From assembly GCF_000276665.1 (NCBI RefSeq), contig NW_004955460.1, positions 3,156,507-3,220,506 on the forward strand: a stretch of 64,000 nt of DNA. The letters are read 5' to 3'. Positions 1 through 12,600 of this stretch are shown here, one piece after another. This DNA is from Chinchilla lanigera. Taxonomy: Eukaryota; Chordata; Mammalia; Rodentia; Chinchillidae. Each line of letters begins with the position of its first letter. The stretch's first letter is position 1. Below the pieces are notes generated by a model. It saw only the letters and a list, made by a program, of their open reading frames with translations. It was not told the DNA's origin and did not search any database. The translations under genes and the position numbers were made by a program.

Positions 1-1429
1 CTGCAAGACTTGCCGAGGGTCTGCACAGCTCAGGGAAAGCTCACTGTGTGTATCACTGTTAGATGAACAGCTCACGGCTCTCCCTGCTGCCACTCTTTCC
101 TCCCTGTTCTTTGTATGGCCCGGTCTTCTTTCTTTAAGATCTGGTTTATGCAATAACTGATACTGGGTGGACACTCACCAATTATTAATTGAATAAACAA
201 ATGAAAAATAATTACCTACATTGTGAATGCTGTATCCTCCAGAAAAAAGAAAAAGAACCTTAGCTTATTCTAACCCTCCCCAAAAATTGCAAGGAATGAA
301 ATACACAAAAGTTATCCACCCAAAATAGTTTAACTTAAGACTGAAGTCAGTAGTAGCAGTTTTAGATAATTAGACAAATTCTTATCTTCTGGAATGTAAC
401 ATAATCACCACCAAGCTACTAATTTAATACAGTAATTTCTCTTGAAACCAGTATTTTTCTTGCTATGAAAACAAAGTTCTACTATAAAGTGGCATGCAAC
501 ATTTATTTTTATGGCAGTGAACTAATTATCATTAATTCCAGATACCACAGTTCATACTTTGAGCAGAGAATAACTTCACAAATTTCCCCCTACCAATTTC
601 CCCAATTAATTCAATGAAAGCCAATAGCTACCCCATCATTTTAGTCGGGATTCCAGGTTGAATAAGATGGAAATGTTTTTAACGCAATTTGATTATATTT
701 AAAATACACTGCAGATCAAAGAGACCAAAAAGTCTGAACTATCAACAAAGTAATTCAAGTTCTACTTTTATGATATTTACATGTTCAGATAATTGATATT
801 TTACAGTAGCAATCCAAACCCACATTTGTATCTTCTCCATGATTTCTCAGTCCAAGTTGCTCACTTCACAAGTCTAAAGACGATGCCTCTCTGCCCCAGC
901 TGTGCCAATTCAACCTGGGGTGGGAAACATTGAGTTCTGACACCCGTAGGAGCTACCAAGATTTTGTGATGGAAAGGAAGCTGACAGTCTGTCAGGAAGT
1001 GAGAAGCAGAATCAGATCCAGCTTGTTCCTGCAGAGATGTGCTGGCTCTACAAAGCTGAAGATAATAAAAGCAAGTATGGTGGATAAAATGAGCAGATAT
1101 AACTGAAAGATGCATTGGGTGGAAGGGTGGCATCTCACATTCCTGGCCAGGTGAGCAGCACCTTACTATATGGTACAGCAACCACCGATTAGAAGTGGGT
1201 GAGTGTCTCCTTAGGATCTTATTACATCCTACATTTAGACTGCCTGTCCTTGCAATCTAAAATCACTGGCCCTAAATCTCTTCTCACACATTTGATATTT
1301 CAGGTAAAAGACTTAGTATGCCCCACAGTGAAGCTTTTAGGGATCCAAAGTTCTGTTGCTCACATCAACACATGACTTCGTTTTATGCCACATTAAGAAA
1401 ATAAATTATCTACAGTTTTTGAAAGAACT
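1..1429. other. Non-coding stretch, no gene seen
   Basis: No reading frame here has codon structure or homology that I recognise. The segment around 130-210 (a degraded tail running into GAATAAACAAATGAA) resembles the 3' end of an L2 or MIR element but is too short to call firmly. The 106-codon open frame on the minus strand at 861-1181 has no recognisable domain and is within what chance allows in 64 kb. Confidence 0.5.
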
Positions 1430-1605
1430 CTTCAAGGTGATTGCTGCTATTACAGTATTTCTATTTTACAGACGAAAAAACCAAGCCTTAATGAGGAAAG
1501 CTAACCTGCCCAAGGTCATGCAGTTAGTGAGTAGCAGAAGCAGGATTCCACCCACTTCCTTCACATCCGCCCTGCTCTCCTGCCTGTCACGGCTGCTGAT
1601 CAAAT
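1430..1605 (-). mobile_element. MIR: MIR SINE fragment
   Basis: Read on the plus strand, the segment shows the antisense MIR order: a 'tttacagacgaaaaaacc' block, then 'aaggtcatgcagttagtgag' and 'caggattccaccca'. In MIR these are the complements of the end-of-core and tRNA-related parts. MIR is an ancient tRNA-derived SINE mobilised by L2, and divergence here is high, as expected. It is a fossil without coding capacity. Confidence 0.75.
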
Positions 1606-4477
1606 CTCTCCTGCACATCACCTTGTTCTCACTGAGGAAGTTTTGTTTTCTGCTAAAGGGATAGTTTTCCCCTTTACAAAATGTAAACTAAGTAAAATCT
1701 TTACAGACCTATGTAAAAACTTTTATACGCTTTACCTGAGAATGTCCTGAGTTTCCCAAGAGCCACAAGATCTCTTGATGTCATTTTCCAGGCAGATGTC
1801 TGTACAAGCCACACTTCGTGCTCATGCTGGGAATTGAGGCTGTACCTGGTAACGGCCACTCCCTGGGCCTGTGTGCATATGGAGGGAGCAGGTAACCTCT
1901 GGTAGCGAAGGAACAAATTGTCTGTAAAGCACTTTATGGCTATCACTGAAAAAATTTTCATTTTCCCTATTTTGTTTAGAGCAATCTTAAGGTAAGAAGA
2001 AAATATTTTCATTAAAAACCATATAGATTTTCACTTTGGGGTTTTGCATTGCTTTTATTCTCTGATTTTGAGAGGTGGTGTTTATGTGTGTGTGTGTGTG
2101 TATCTCTGTGTGTGTCTGTGTATATCACTGTTAGATGAATAATATTATCTGTGTTATAGATTATGCTCACTATACACCTGAATGATGAATTTAAAAATTA
2201 AGAAATGTGGCACAACATAACAAAATCACCATTTGACTAACTTTAAACTAAATTAAATGTTTGTTCCTCTATTATATGTAGAAAGATATAATCTTCCTGC
2301 TCGGTGAAATAGAAGAAATGCAGAATTTATATTCTGATTTCTATCACTTATTCCCTCTTAACTTATGCTGTCATTTTGCAAAGTAGTGATAATGAAAACA
2401 CCACCTCAGAAAGTAACATAGAATCATTCATAGTAACAAAGACCAACACACTCTCTTATTAGCCGGTGTCTTATCTAATTTAGAACCTGACTTTTCATAC
2501 CATCATAAGAAATTCCACTTCATAACACCCTGCTATTGCTTCCAATGGCTGTGGTATTTCTGAATTGGAAATGTTATCTCATATTTTACATTTATACATC
2601 TCTTTTTTCTCCAAGAGTTACCAATGTTGTGGTTCTGACCTGAAGAAAGAAGTTATTTGGAGAAAGCTATTCAGAGCTGTAGTGCAAAGCAGACTATAGG
2701 GTAAGTTAGAATGATGGCCAATCAAGAGCACAGTGTGAGAATGACTCCAATAGCAATAGGGCTTTCTTCTTTTCTTCTAAGCTGGATTGATGTCACCTGA
2801 GTCACTTCCTTGAGTATTCTCCCTCTAAGTTGAAATGGACCAAACGCCTGAGGACAGGCAGGAAGTAGCATATCCATATTTAGAAGTCCAGAGTGTAAGA
2901 AGAAAACCCTATTCATGTTGCATTAATATTTTCAGTAACTTTTCAGATAATTTCTAGGCCTATAATGATTACAGTGTGGTTAGGAAATGAACAGTAATGA
3001 ACAGTGTTGGATCATTTCATCTTCTAAGAAAAAAATCAAGAACAAAGTCTAATGATTATCCTTAGCAAGTAAAATATGGCAGACCACAAAATGGTTTGCC
3101 ATTCTGATCCATTTCAAGCATAAACAAACACATACTTGCATGCACACACAAACTCCTACACAAAACCTGCAGTAAAATGCTGAAAGAGTTAATTTAGGCC
3201 TTGGAATAAACTTCCTTTAAGCACTGGTTCAAAAGCTCTTAAATAGCAGAAAAATCAATACACTTTTATCAGACTGTAGTGTTTATAGAAGCAATACAAA
3301 ACAGGATTTTGTTAAATGTATGTATTATGCCAGATCAAACTGTAAGTTAAAACAGCTGTATCCAAGTTAATCTCAGATATAGCATGGAGATTATCTGAAT
3401 TGTGTGTTTCCTTTTGTGACCTTTTTAGATGTGGCTTTCAGGGGGATGGGCGGAAAAATAATTTTCTTAAGCTTTTAGTTGTCTGCAACGGTGCCAATAG
3501 TTGAATCGAACAGCCATTTTTTTAAGTTACCCAGATTAATAACAAAATGAGGGAAAACCTATAGTCATTTCAAAATAATATTATATAGGGAATCTTTAAA
3601 AATATATTATAGATGCATAAATATAGGTATGCACATCTAAGATTGCTATAGGCTATTCATGACATAACATTTTAAGTTAAAATCATTTTTATGACCAATA
3701 ATCACATTCTGAAAAAGGATACACAACTAGCTAGTGGATTAACCACTTCCCTGATGAAATGAGTCTTAAAACATAAGCAAATACAACGTACTTAGCTCAA
3801 CATGAACTAATGTTTTTAACACTATACAGGTTTTTAAAGTTCTATAGAAAAGTCCTTGGTTCTTATTTGTAGGAGACAAGAAAACAAGAACTGAAGTTGA
3901 TGGAAGCTTTCTTTTTTTAGATCTGTTTCTAAGGGACCAGACATCTGTAATTCAAAACCATTTTGATTGAAACAATAAATTTGATTCAATTCTGAAATTT
4001 CATTTCAAAAGTGTAAGAGAGAAATTCATAGGACCCCTCAAACTAAATGACAAGCCTGGTTTCTGAAATATGTCAGGAACACATTAACACCATGTAAAAA
4101 TAACAGCAGAGCCAAACCAAAGTTGCAACGGCCAAATGTCCTGAAAACAGGGCTCTAGGAAAGGAACTTGCAAAATATAATATTAATTATATCTTTGGTA
4201 AGTAACTGGGACTTATCATTGAATCCCCTTAATAAATATTTTTGGAATAGTCTTGCTATTCTTCCTTTGTTTAGTTGATTATTTGCTGAGCAAAAGACAG
4301 GGGCCCAAGATAAGAAGAATGTGTCCCACATGAAGCAAGATCATTTAACAATTTATAAGAAATATTCATTGAATACATGTTATGATCAAACTCTCTCTAG
4401 GTTCCAGGTATATAATCATGAACAACACAAAACACCTTGCCTTGCATTACAAGGTTTATATTCTAGTGGAAAGAAAT
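1606..4477. other. Non-coding stretch, no gene seen
   Basis: Apart from the TG microsatellite listed separately, I see no gene, RNA or repeat family that I can name here. It is AT-rich single-copy-looking DNA with short A and T runs. Confidence 0.5.
2084..2126 (+). repeat. (TG)n microsatellite, interrupted
   Basis: An alternating TG tract runs for about 18 bases and continues as TATCTCTG / TGTGTGTCTGTG. It is an ordinary interrupted dinucleotide microsatellite. Confidence 0.85.
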
Positions 4478-4526
4478 AGAGATATAGATGATATAGATAT
4501 AGACAGATATAGATATAGATATATCT
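4478..4526 (+). repeat. (GATATA)-type simple repeat
   Basis: Imperfect repeats of GATATA and GATATAGA with one CAGATA interruption form a low-complexity AT/purine tract just upstream of the B1 insertion. Confidence 0.75.
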
Positions 4527-4615
4527 TCCACATACACACCAGGTGTTGATGAGCATCTTGAAGAAAAGGCAACAATGACAGAAGAAATATAAAATACATG
4601 TAGAATGTCTTTTTT

Positions 4616-4787
4616 AAAAAAGATAAAGCCGGGTGGTGGCACACACTTGTAAGCCCAGCATTCAGGAGGCTGAGGCAGGAGGATCATTGCGAGTTCGAGG
4701 CCAATCTGGGCTACAAATTGAGCTCAAGGCCAGCCTGAACTGCATAACAAGACCTTGTTTCAAAAAGACAAAAAAATAAAAAAGATA
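4616..4787 (+). mobile_element. B1: B1 SINE with target-site duplication
   Basis: A 7SL-derived rodent B1 element starts at 4628 with GCCGGGTGGTGGCACAC. It continues with the characteristic CAGGAGGCTGAGGCAGGAGGATCA block and a GAGTTCGAGGCCA box-B-like stretch, and ends in CAAAAAGACAAAAAAATAAA. The 10-bp direct repeat AAAAAAGATA flanks it at 4616-4625 and 4778-4787, as expected for L1-mediated insertion. The duplication and tail are well preserved, so the insertion is moderately young. Confidence 0.92.
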
Positions 4788-5084
4788 GTCATATAACCTC
4801 TCTGTTGAGGTGACTTGATATGAGACAGTAATAAAATGAGACAGTAATCTCCATGGTCATCTGTAGAAAGACCCAATGGGAAATATAAGAATGCCAAAGC
4901 ATGAGCTTATTTAGTGAACATGGGAAATATAAAGAGATCTGTGAGGCTGAAGCAGAGCAAGAAAGTTGGGTAGAGGTAGGAAACAGGTAAAACTATAAGG
5001 AAGGTAAGGTTATTCCAGCCATGGAATTCCTACTGAGTGTGATGGAAAAGTCCTTGGAAAGCTTGAGCAGAAGAGAGGCATTAT

Positions 5085-5165
5085 GACCTGGTACGCAATC
5101 CTTAGCACAATATCTAGCATGTAGTAGATGCTCACTAAAGATCTGATGAAGGAAAGAATGAATGG
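5085..5165 (+). mobile_element. L2/MIR 3'-end fragment
   Basis: The run 'CTTAGCACAATATCTAGCAT' followed by GTAGTAGATGCTCACTAAA and GAATGAATGGA matches the conserved 3' tail shared by L2 and MIR (a cacagtgcctggcacatagtagg-type motif followed by GAATGA repeats). It is a small ancient fragment. Confidence 0.65.
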
Positions 5166-5530
5166 ATATAACATATGATGATGGTAGTCTTCAACAAAAA
5201 TGTCTCCAGCATCAAGCCTTTACTCCTTTAAACAAAATCATGCATGCTCCTTTACGCTAAAGAATACACCTGAGCAATGCAGCAAGTTAAGTACTTTAAA
5301 TTATTAACGTGTTGAGAATACTGAACAATAGATTTGGCAAAAATGGATATAAGTAGAAATCATGTTTTGTTTAAGGAAGATCTTAAGAAAAAAAAAAGAG
5401 GCTGGATAAGAAATGATCTAGAGAGTAAGGGTTGTGTATTAAAGGAGATGAATATTAAGAAAAATTGGGAGAACATTGAAGAAGGTTATAATGGTGAATT
5501 CTTCTTGTCTTTTAACTGCCATAAAGCCAG

Positions 5531-5671
5531 CCCTGGTAATGGCACATCCACAACATACTGCCAGTGCCCACACCACTTCTTCAGAATCCAGTTTCTCTAG
5601 CCATAGACACTTGTTATCCATCTCAAGTACGGGTAACAGAAGCTGGTCCCATTTACACAAAAACTTTGCTG
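5531..5671 (+). other. Weak internal-exon candidate (either strand open)
   Basis: A 141-bp open segment is preceded by AG at 5529-5530 and followed by a near-consensus donor (CTG|GTAAGTAAT, cut after 5671). The plus-strand reading is serine- and histidine-rich. The minus strand is also open across the whole region (5439-5711). I recognise no protein in either reading. Random open frames of this size are common in this window, so this is recorded only as a candidate. Confidence 0.12.
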
Positions 5672-6002
5672 GTAAGTAATTTGTATCTAGACCAGAGTAA
5701 TACTGGGCCATACAGAGGTTAGAAAGTTACCTTTATTCTCAGTATATAAAAAACAAAAGTTTCTTGAAGTGCTCAATTCATTCCCAGAGATGAAAATTGG
5801 CCATTAGGGATATCTGATTCCTTTCAATATTGGGTACAGGGAGTTAGGTTCAGTCCCTCTTACAAGAAGGCTTATGAACAAGTACTGTTGAGGCAGAGTT
5901 TAGTCATAGTGAGCCTTTTCTAAGACATACAATTACCTTCATTCTCAAGATATTAAATAGTCATCTAAAAGATGGCATACATCCATCAGGAAAAGAAATT
6001 TG

Positions 6003-6084
6003 GATTTTTTTTGTACTGGGAATCAAACTCAGGGCCTCATGCTTGCCAGGCAGGCACTGTGCCGCTGAACTACATCCCAGGCTC
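6003..6084 (-). mobile_element. ID: ID-type SINE
   Basis: On the plus strand it reads T-tract, GTACTGGGAATCAAACTCAG, GGCCTCATGCTTGCCAGGCAGGC, ACTGTGCCGCTGAACTACAT, CCCAGGCTC: the complement of the ID core with its box B (GAGTTTGATTCC) and box A (TAGTTCAGCGG) remnants. It is degraded relative to the copy at 54720, and I found no clear target-site duplication. Confidence 0.85.
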
Positions 6085-6539
6085 TAAGAAACTGGGATTC
6101 TGATTCATGACTTAAAGCAAGGAAAGAGTAAGTTAAAGTTATTTTTGTAGAAAACAATTTAATGGACATATCTTTTTTTATACCTTACATACATGTTTCC
6201 TTTATGGAAAAGTGAGCTTTTTTGGATCATAATAGTTATATCGACTTATTGTTTGAGGTTCTGCCCGTTATTAACAAAACAATTCACTCACTGTTACTGC
6301 TAATGACTCCTTTTAAGTATTATTTATTGTAAAGAGTGGGATCCATGTCTCAGAGGAAAATATTCCAATTAATTACACTAGGTTAGGCCTAGGTTCAATT
6401 AGTTGCTTGGCAGAAGTCTGTGGTATAGTTTGCTACATGGTCAAAATTAAAATATAGCATCTTTCTTCTCTATCAGTCCTCTAATTTGGGGCCTGGAAAA
6501 CCTCAGCTCTGGAATCAAACCCAGCTGCCCCCTGTTTTT

Positions 6540-6715
6540 TAGATAAAGTTTTATTGGAACACAGCAATGCGTAACTTTTTTGTATTGTCTATTGCTGCTT
6601 TTACACTACAACAGCAGAGTTAAGTTGCAACTGAGTGATAAAAAAGGGGAACATAAAGCTTACAAAGCCTAAAATATTTACTATCTGGGTAGCCTTTCAC
6701 AGAAAAGATCTACTG
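6540..6715 (+). mobile_element. Ancient MER-type DNA-transposon relic
   Basis: The stretch AAGTTTTATTGGAACACAGC, then TATTGTCTATTGCTGCTTTTAC and CTACAACAGCAGAGTTAAG, then AAAGCCTAAAATATTTACTATCTGG matches a widely dispersed mammalian interspersed repeat that I associate with hAT-like transposons. The repeat type is recognised with fair confidence; the family name is not. Confidence 0.5.
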
Positions 6716-6842
6716 GCCAATCACTTCCCACAACCACCACCTCCCCTCAAATATGCAGAAGAAAACTACGTATTACATGTGTATCCAACTATCTCACCCA
6801 CATACCTTTATCCTGGCATTTTTAGATTTTTAACTGCCATAC

Positions 6843-7170
6843 CAGCTGAGTATCCTTTATCTGAAATGCTTGGACTCAAAATTTGGGCTTTTTAAAGATT
6901 TTGGAATATTTGGATACATATGATGCATCTTAGACATAGAGTATAAATCTAAACACAAAATTCATTTATATTCCACAAAATGCATATGCACACAGCTCAA
7001 GGAAAATTTTATATGATGTTTCTAATAATTTTATTCGTGAAAGAAAGTTTCATGGTGTGGAATTTTCCACTCAGCATCAGGTTGGAGCTCAAACAATTTC
7101 ATATTTAGGAGAATTTCAGATTTAGGAGAATTTAAGATGTAGAAGTTTTGGATTAGGGATGTTCAACCTG
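6843..7170 (+). mobile_element. Tigger-like (TcMar) MITE
   Basis: The element opens with CAGCTGAGTATCCTTTATCT and closes with GGATTAGGGATGTTCAACCTG followed by TA. These are degenerate inverted termini, with the TA expected for mariner/Tigger insertion at the right side. The interior GAAATGCTTGGACTC and TTTTGGAATATTTGG also fit this non-autonomous Tigger-class family. It is about 328 bp, encodes no transposase, and is an ancient fossil. Confidence 0.65.
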
Positions 7171-7524
7171 TATTAAAAATTTCTAAACCAATAATTCTAT
7201 GTTATACAGGTTTAGACAGACCCCACTGTTCTGTTCTGTTTTGTTATGTTTACTTTACTTATCTTCAGGTATAATCCTGAAGACATCTGCAAGGTGCTGA
7301 GTAGAAGAGAGGAAGTGAGTACAGGCACCCTGAGAGAAGCACTTCTGACTAGGGCAGTAATGTAGAAGAGCCTGACAGGTGCACCCAGGTTCCCACCAAG
7401 GATTTTTAAACGACTAGTACCTCTGTGTTTGTCTTTTAAACATCCGCAAAGGGTCACTTTTTATTTGCTCTATTTGCTGGCACATGCCTGCCTTTCAGAG
7501 CAGGTTCTAAGGTGTTTTACTCAC

Positions 7525-7877
7525 TTTCCTTGTCACTGGGACACAATACCAGACACCCACAATTTAATGGAGGAGAGGTTTATTTTGGCTCATGGCTTTC
7601 AGAGGATTCAACCCATGGTGAATTAACTCAAAGGCAGGAAAGAATGGTGGAAGGGCCTGGATAAAGGAAAGTTGCTTATGTGTTGGTGGCCAGGGAGCTC
7701 TGAGGAAAAGGAAGAGCTGTGAAAGGAGATATATCTTCCAGGTCACATCCTTTTCTGACCAGGCCCCAGCCCTTAACAGCAAGTCAGCCATACTGCCTCA
7801 TGATTCAATGATCTTCTAAAAGTCCTGCCTATGAGTATGTGAGGCTTTGGGGGGCATTCTCCTACCTAAACCATAAC
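7525..7877 (-). mobile_element. LTR-derived repeat, probably ERVL-MaLR class
   Basis: Read on the minus strand it starts TGTTATGGTTTAGGTAGG (a typical MaLR-like 5' LTR start). The plus-strand reading contains GAGGTTTATTTTGGCTCATG, CAACCCATGGT and GAAAGAATGGTGGAAGG. The block at 16825-17240 shares the same order of motifs, so the two belong to one family. Overlapping open frames on both strands here are not genes. Confidence 0.5.
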
Positions 7878-8689
7878 ATAAAGTAACTTGCAGTTCCTTT
7901 AATTATCAAAATTCATTCCATAGAAAGAGAATTCTTCAATTTATAACATGGAAAGTCATAAGAGCGGTTCGCTCTAAAAACATCAAATGATCTACAGACA
8001 ATGGTTTGCCTTGAGCACATCCTAGAACCAAAGAAGCAAGGCAACTAGGTAAGGTGAATTGGAAATAACTCACAAGCCCCTCTAAGGAGAGATGGGGTAC
8101 ACAGACTATATCCTCCTTGGCAAAGCATGGGAGGATGAAGTAATGGCTATAAAAATTGTAATAAGGTAAACAGGTAAAACCTTAAAAAAAATCCCAAGTC
8201 TGAGTATGGGATAGCATGACAAAATGACTTCAAATCACAGATAAAAGAGAAATCTGCAAATTACCCCCTTCTCCGGTTCTTGGACCCTTGTCTCATAGAA
8301 AGCAAAAGCTTTAAGCCACTAAGCGAGGGACAGGAAATGTTTCAGCTATCAGAGCCAAGAAAAAGATCCGGACTTCCAGTTTGTTCTAAGATAATCTCAA
8401 AGTCAACATGTCCACCACAGAACTCATTTTTAAAACTTCTACTGTATTCTTTAAAAATAAGTGGTGCTGCCATCCACCCAGTTAGCACACCACCCACTCA
8501 AGATTTATCATGACTTTCTCTGTCTGACTCCTCCTTCCTTGGAGCGAAACTGGTCCCTCTTTGTAAATATCTCTCAGACCTAGGAAGGAGAAAAGCTTTT
8601 AATTGCCACTGTTTTGATTTAGTTCGGGCTTGCATCGTTATCTCCCAGACTATAACAACTTCATAATTAATATATGTCGTATATATTAT
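7878..8689. other. Non-coding stretch, no gene seen
   Basis: No recognisable coding region, RNA gene or repeat family. The 77-codon open frame at 8280-8513 has no recognisable features. Confidence 0.45.
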
Positions 8690-9215
8690 TAGCTCTCCAC
8701 CTTCCCTACATTGATCAGTTTCTGTTCCTTCTTAAAATTCTGCAAAGTCTCCCCATATTCTACATGATGGAATCTGAACTCCTGGGCACAGTAGGAAAAT
8801 ATCTGCCCTCCTTGCCAAAATTACCGACCACTCCTCACATGGCTTATCTTGAACCTCATGCTCCAGCCACAGTGAATGACCTGCCACCACACCAACATAC
8901 TGCACCCTTTTGCTCCTTTGTGCCCACATGGGACAGCCAGTTACTCACCTAGCATATCCCTTCCTGCCTTTCCTACCTGGTAAACTGACATTCACCTTTG
9001 AGATGCAGCCAAAACATCTCCAGCTCTGTGAAATCATCCTCAAACTGCTCCCCCCAGCCCTGCTGTGCTTTACATTATCTCCCCTGCAAGCCTATAAGGC
9101 CTTTGTAGGAGAGCCACTGAAGCCACCATGTGCATCTTAGTCCTGTTAGGAACTTAAGCCTGAGCACAGTGCCTGGGACAATAGACGTTTGATGTTTTTG
9201 CTGACTACATTTGAA
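8690..9215 (+). mobile_element. L2: L2 LINE 3' fragment
   Basis: A pyrimidine-rich segment with CTGCAAAGTCTCCCCATATTC and AACTCCTGGGCACAGTAGG, and a tail GAGCACAGTGCCTGGGACAATAGACG, follows the order of the mammalian L2 3' region ending in the conserved 'cagtgcctgg' motif. The overlapping open frames (8674-8952, 8910-9140) are chance frames inside the fossil. Confidence 0.65.
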
Positions 9216-10569
9216 ATGTGAAATGAAGATACAAACATGACAACTTTTTCCACATTCAGTTTCATTAAGTAGTTACAATGACCAGTGCACCAAAATCCAG
9301 TTCTCCAGTATCAGGTAAAATATATTCCTCTGTTCCTCTCTATGACCTAAGAAGGAGGCGATGAAAGGGAACCTGAATTTTCTCCAAGCCTTTAGAGAGG
9401 AAGAAAAACCTCCATGAAGCCCCTGTTAGTGGTTTCTATCACTTCAACCTTTGGTAAACCGGCTATGCTTCATCATGGCATCGTGACATTGCAAGAACTT
9501 TGTAGACAGCTGCTCTTACCAACTCAGGTAAAAGGATTTATCTGTGTTTACCTAGAACTGACTGATTTCTAAAGGCTGTATGTTCAGTGATTGCATTCCC
9601 ACTGAGGCCAAACACAGGCAATGCTTTAAAGAATGAACAAAGTGCTGATAATCACCATTTATTTTCAAGCGCTGCATATTTGTTTCAACAAATTTCAAAA
9701 CACTTCCCAAGGGATTTTAAAGAAAGCCACCAAGTATGTTTAACCAAACAACATATGGAATGCTAATTTTGTTTTGATGCTATACTCTAATAGAGCAAGA
9801 AACAGATTTTTCGTAAAATCAGCAGATTTGCAAACACTAATTAAGAAACATTGAAAACTATCAAGGTCAATTTAAGAATACATCTGAAAACAAATATTTC
9901 TAGTCATGTTAGTTCTAGTAATTTCTCACCAGGGATTCCATGCACATCAGCAAACTTTTACTCTATAAGTTTTGCAATGGAGGTAAATAAAGGTACACTC
10001 TACATTTAGAATACAAAGCCAAACAGCAAGGTTTGGAGGGTTCAATGGAAATACCCAATCTGTCTCTATCACTATTACCTCTCCTCAAGACTCTAAGTTC
10101 TTTGAAGTATAGGATATCTTTCAGTTTAAAATATCTTTCTCCTGAGACGCTATCCAGGAGTTCTGTGCTGGCACAAGGTGTATGCTCTGATATCATCAAC
10201 TCTCTGCAAGAATGATTCTCTGCCTTGTGTAGAAAGAGTAAGAAACCCTAAAAACTAGTTTTACAAGTTATATCTCAGTTCTGCCCCTTTCTATTTGGCC
10301 ATTTGCCTATCTGTTTCCCTGTCCACTGGCCATGTCACTGTCTGTAAAACCCTTCATCCAAAAAGCAAGAGGAGGAGTGACATATATGGATATATATATG
10401 TATATATCATACATATGCACAAATATATGTACATGTTTATAAAATTGTGTGTTTTCCTTCACAAATGCTCAGATTTTCAATTAGTGGATCCTGATTAAAT
10501 ACTCCCATGGCCTAGCTGTAAACTTAGGGTCACTCATCTCTGTGTATGGTTAACTCTATGGACACAGTA
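9216..10569. other. Non-coding stretch, no gene seen
   Basis: I see no supported gene. A TA-rich simple stretch lies at 10380-10440 (alternating ATATATG / TATATC). The rest has no repeat family that I can name. Confidence 0.45.
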
Positions 10570-10683
10570 TGCAGAGGTTTTTTTGGGTTTTGATTTTGTT
10601 TTTGCTTTTGGTACCAGGAATCGAACTCAGGACCTTGCACTTGCCAGGCAGGAGCTGTGTCACTAAGCTAAATCCCCGGCCTA
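10570..10683 (-). mobile_element. ID: ID-type SINE
   Basis: The complement of an ID element: a T-rich tail complement (GGTTTTTTTGGGTTTTGATT), GGTACCAGGAATCGAACTCAG, GACCTTGCACTTGCCAGGCA, then CACTAAGCTAAATCCCCGGC. Imperfect flanking repeats (ctatggacacagtatg before, ctatagggacacaggatg after) look like an eroded target-site duplication, so this copy is older than those at 45.5 and 54.7 kb. Confidence 0.9.
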
Positions 10684-11849
10684 TAGGGACACAGGATGGG
10701 GAGATAAATTATGTTCACATTCTCCAAGAACAGAACCAACAGCCACATAAAGATGTCTTAAACAGTATAACTCATAACAAACTACTCTTTCACCTGATTA
10801 AAGTTTTGAGAGATTTTGCTAAGTGTGGCCTTTTATTGCTATTTCATTCCTTTTGATGAAATTTAATGTGAATCACACATATTTGAATAAGTGAGTGTCT
10901 ATCCCATAGACCCACAATATTTGACTGTCCAGATGAAACCCCAAAAGTTTCTTTGGATAATGATATAAAATTACAGAAAACAAAGATACAAAAGAACACC
11001 AGGGTGAATGTTACAGAGTTAAGTCAAACTTGATTCCTTGAGGCATACTCACTCCTAAACAAATACAGCTCACTCTTCCTTCCATTATTCATTTCATTTC
11101 ACTGTTTATAATAAAAATGAGAAGAATTTGAGCCGATGAGATGGGAAAGAGAAACTTAACCAGTGAGTGACTCTATCAAATTTAATGTACCGTGGTGTCT
11201 AGCGCTTTTGTAAATAGATACAAGCACAGAAACCAGCAACTAAAAGAAAACATTGGAAGTTTTAAAATATTATTTACTGCTAAGTCTAAAACACTCAAGC
11301 ATCACAGCACAGCACAGTGATTGCCAACTATAAATTAGAATTTGTGGCCTTTTTAAAAGTTTCACTTAGGAGAACATTTCAATGCTATGGAGTGGTGGGA
11401 CACATAAGATGGGGAATCTGGCTAGAGACCAATGTGCCTATGAGCCCAAACCAAGTGGGCCCATATGGATAGCCTTTATAAAACCATAAACAGGAATGCT
11501 CAAGAAAACTCTAAGCTTGGACTACTTTATAGCATCAATAATTAAACTAGACTCACTGCAATCATGGGGTTGTTGCAAATTCTAGCAAAACTTCTCTGAA
11601 GAATTTTCAATAATCTAATTACTCCCTTATTTATTCCTGTTTATGTACAGTGAGGGTTTTCCCCCTCTCTTAATTGGAGGTTTAAAATTCACACCTATCC
11701 AAGCACTTTTGTTTAAATGTCCACAGATAATGCACATGTACTTCCTTCATGAAAGAGGAGAAACTCTAATGACACAGATACCAAAGTCCGGAGGCAGGAC
11801 AGGAAGTGCAGATGCAAACCTAGAAAAAATACATTCTTTTTATGATGGT
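10684..11849. other. Non-coding stretch, no gene seen
   Basis: No coding region, RNA gene or nameable repeat seen. Confidence 0.45.
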
Positions 11850-12341
11850 AAAAATGCATATATCACATCAACTTTGCCATTTTAACACTTGAAAGCACAT
11901 AATCCAATTGCATGAAGTCTATTCACTCTGTTTTGCAATTATCACTACCATTTCCAGACCCTTTTTAAATCATCCTGAACAAAAACTTTTTTACCGTTAG
12001 ATAATGACTGCTCATTCTACACCCACCCCTAGTTTCTGACAAAACTCTATTCTGTTTGCAATCTCTAAGGACTTGTTCATTCTACAAACTGAATGTGAGT
12101 GATGTTATAGCAGTATTTGCTATTTTGTGCGTTAATTTTTAGCTAAATGTTTCCAAGTTCATCCATGATGTAGCTTGTATCAGAACTTCTCCCCATTTAT
12201 GGTTGAATAATATTCCACTATATATGCTACTTTTTTTATCATCTATTGGTGGACATTTGACATGTTTCTTTTACCTATTATGCTGAATGGTGCTACAATT
12301 CCTGGTGAATCTGTTTGAATCTTTGCTTTCAATTATTTCGG

Positions 12342-12374
<33 letters not shown>

Positions 12375-12600
12375 AGGAAAGAGAGAGATGTAATGACTGG
12401 GTCATAGGGCAAACTGCTTAACTTTTTGAGAAACCACTAAAGTTTCTATACTGGTCACATCATTTTATATTCCAACATTGTACATGCGTTCCAGTATCTT
12501 CACATCATTATCAAAATTTCTTCATGTTTATGAGATAGCCATCTGTATGCTTACAATAGCCAATTGGATGAGTGTGAAGTGGTGCCTCATGTAATCCTGA
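11850..12600 (-). mobile_element. L1: Old L1M-type LINE, 3' part
   Basis: The plus strand shows antisense L1M 3' sequence in order: TTTTGCAATTATCACTACC, TTCCAAGTTCATCCATGATG, GGTTGAATAATATTCCACTA, TGGTGGACATTTGACATG, GACTGGGTCATAGGGCAA and GAGTGTGAAGTGGTGCCTCA. These correspond to the 3' UTR and then the end of ORF2. A short (GA)n tract (12354-12388) has grown inside it. It is 5'-truncated, heavily mutated and inactive. Confidence 0.8.

Noticed and set aside
51..2140. Identical 17-mer TATCACTGTTAGATGAA at about 51 and a near copy at about 2123
   Set aside because: The match does not extend and lies beside low-complexity TG sequence. Chance is a sufficient explanation.
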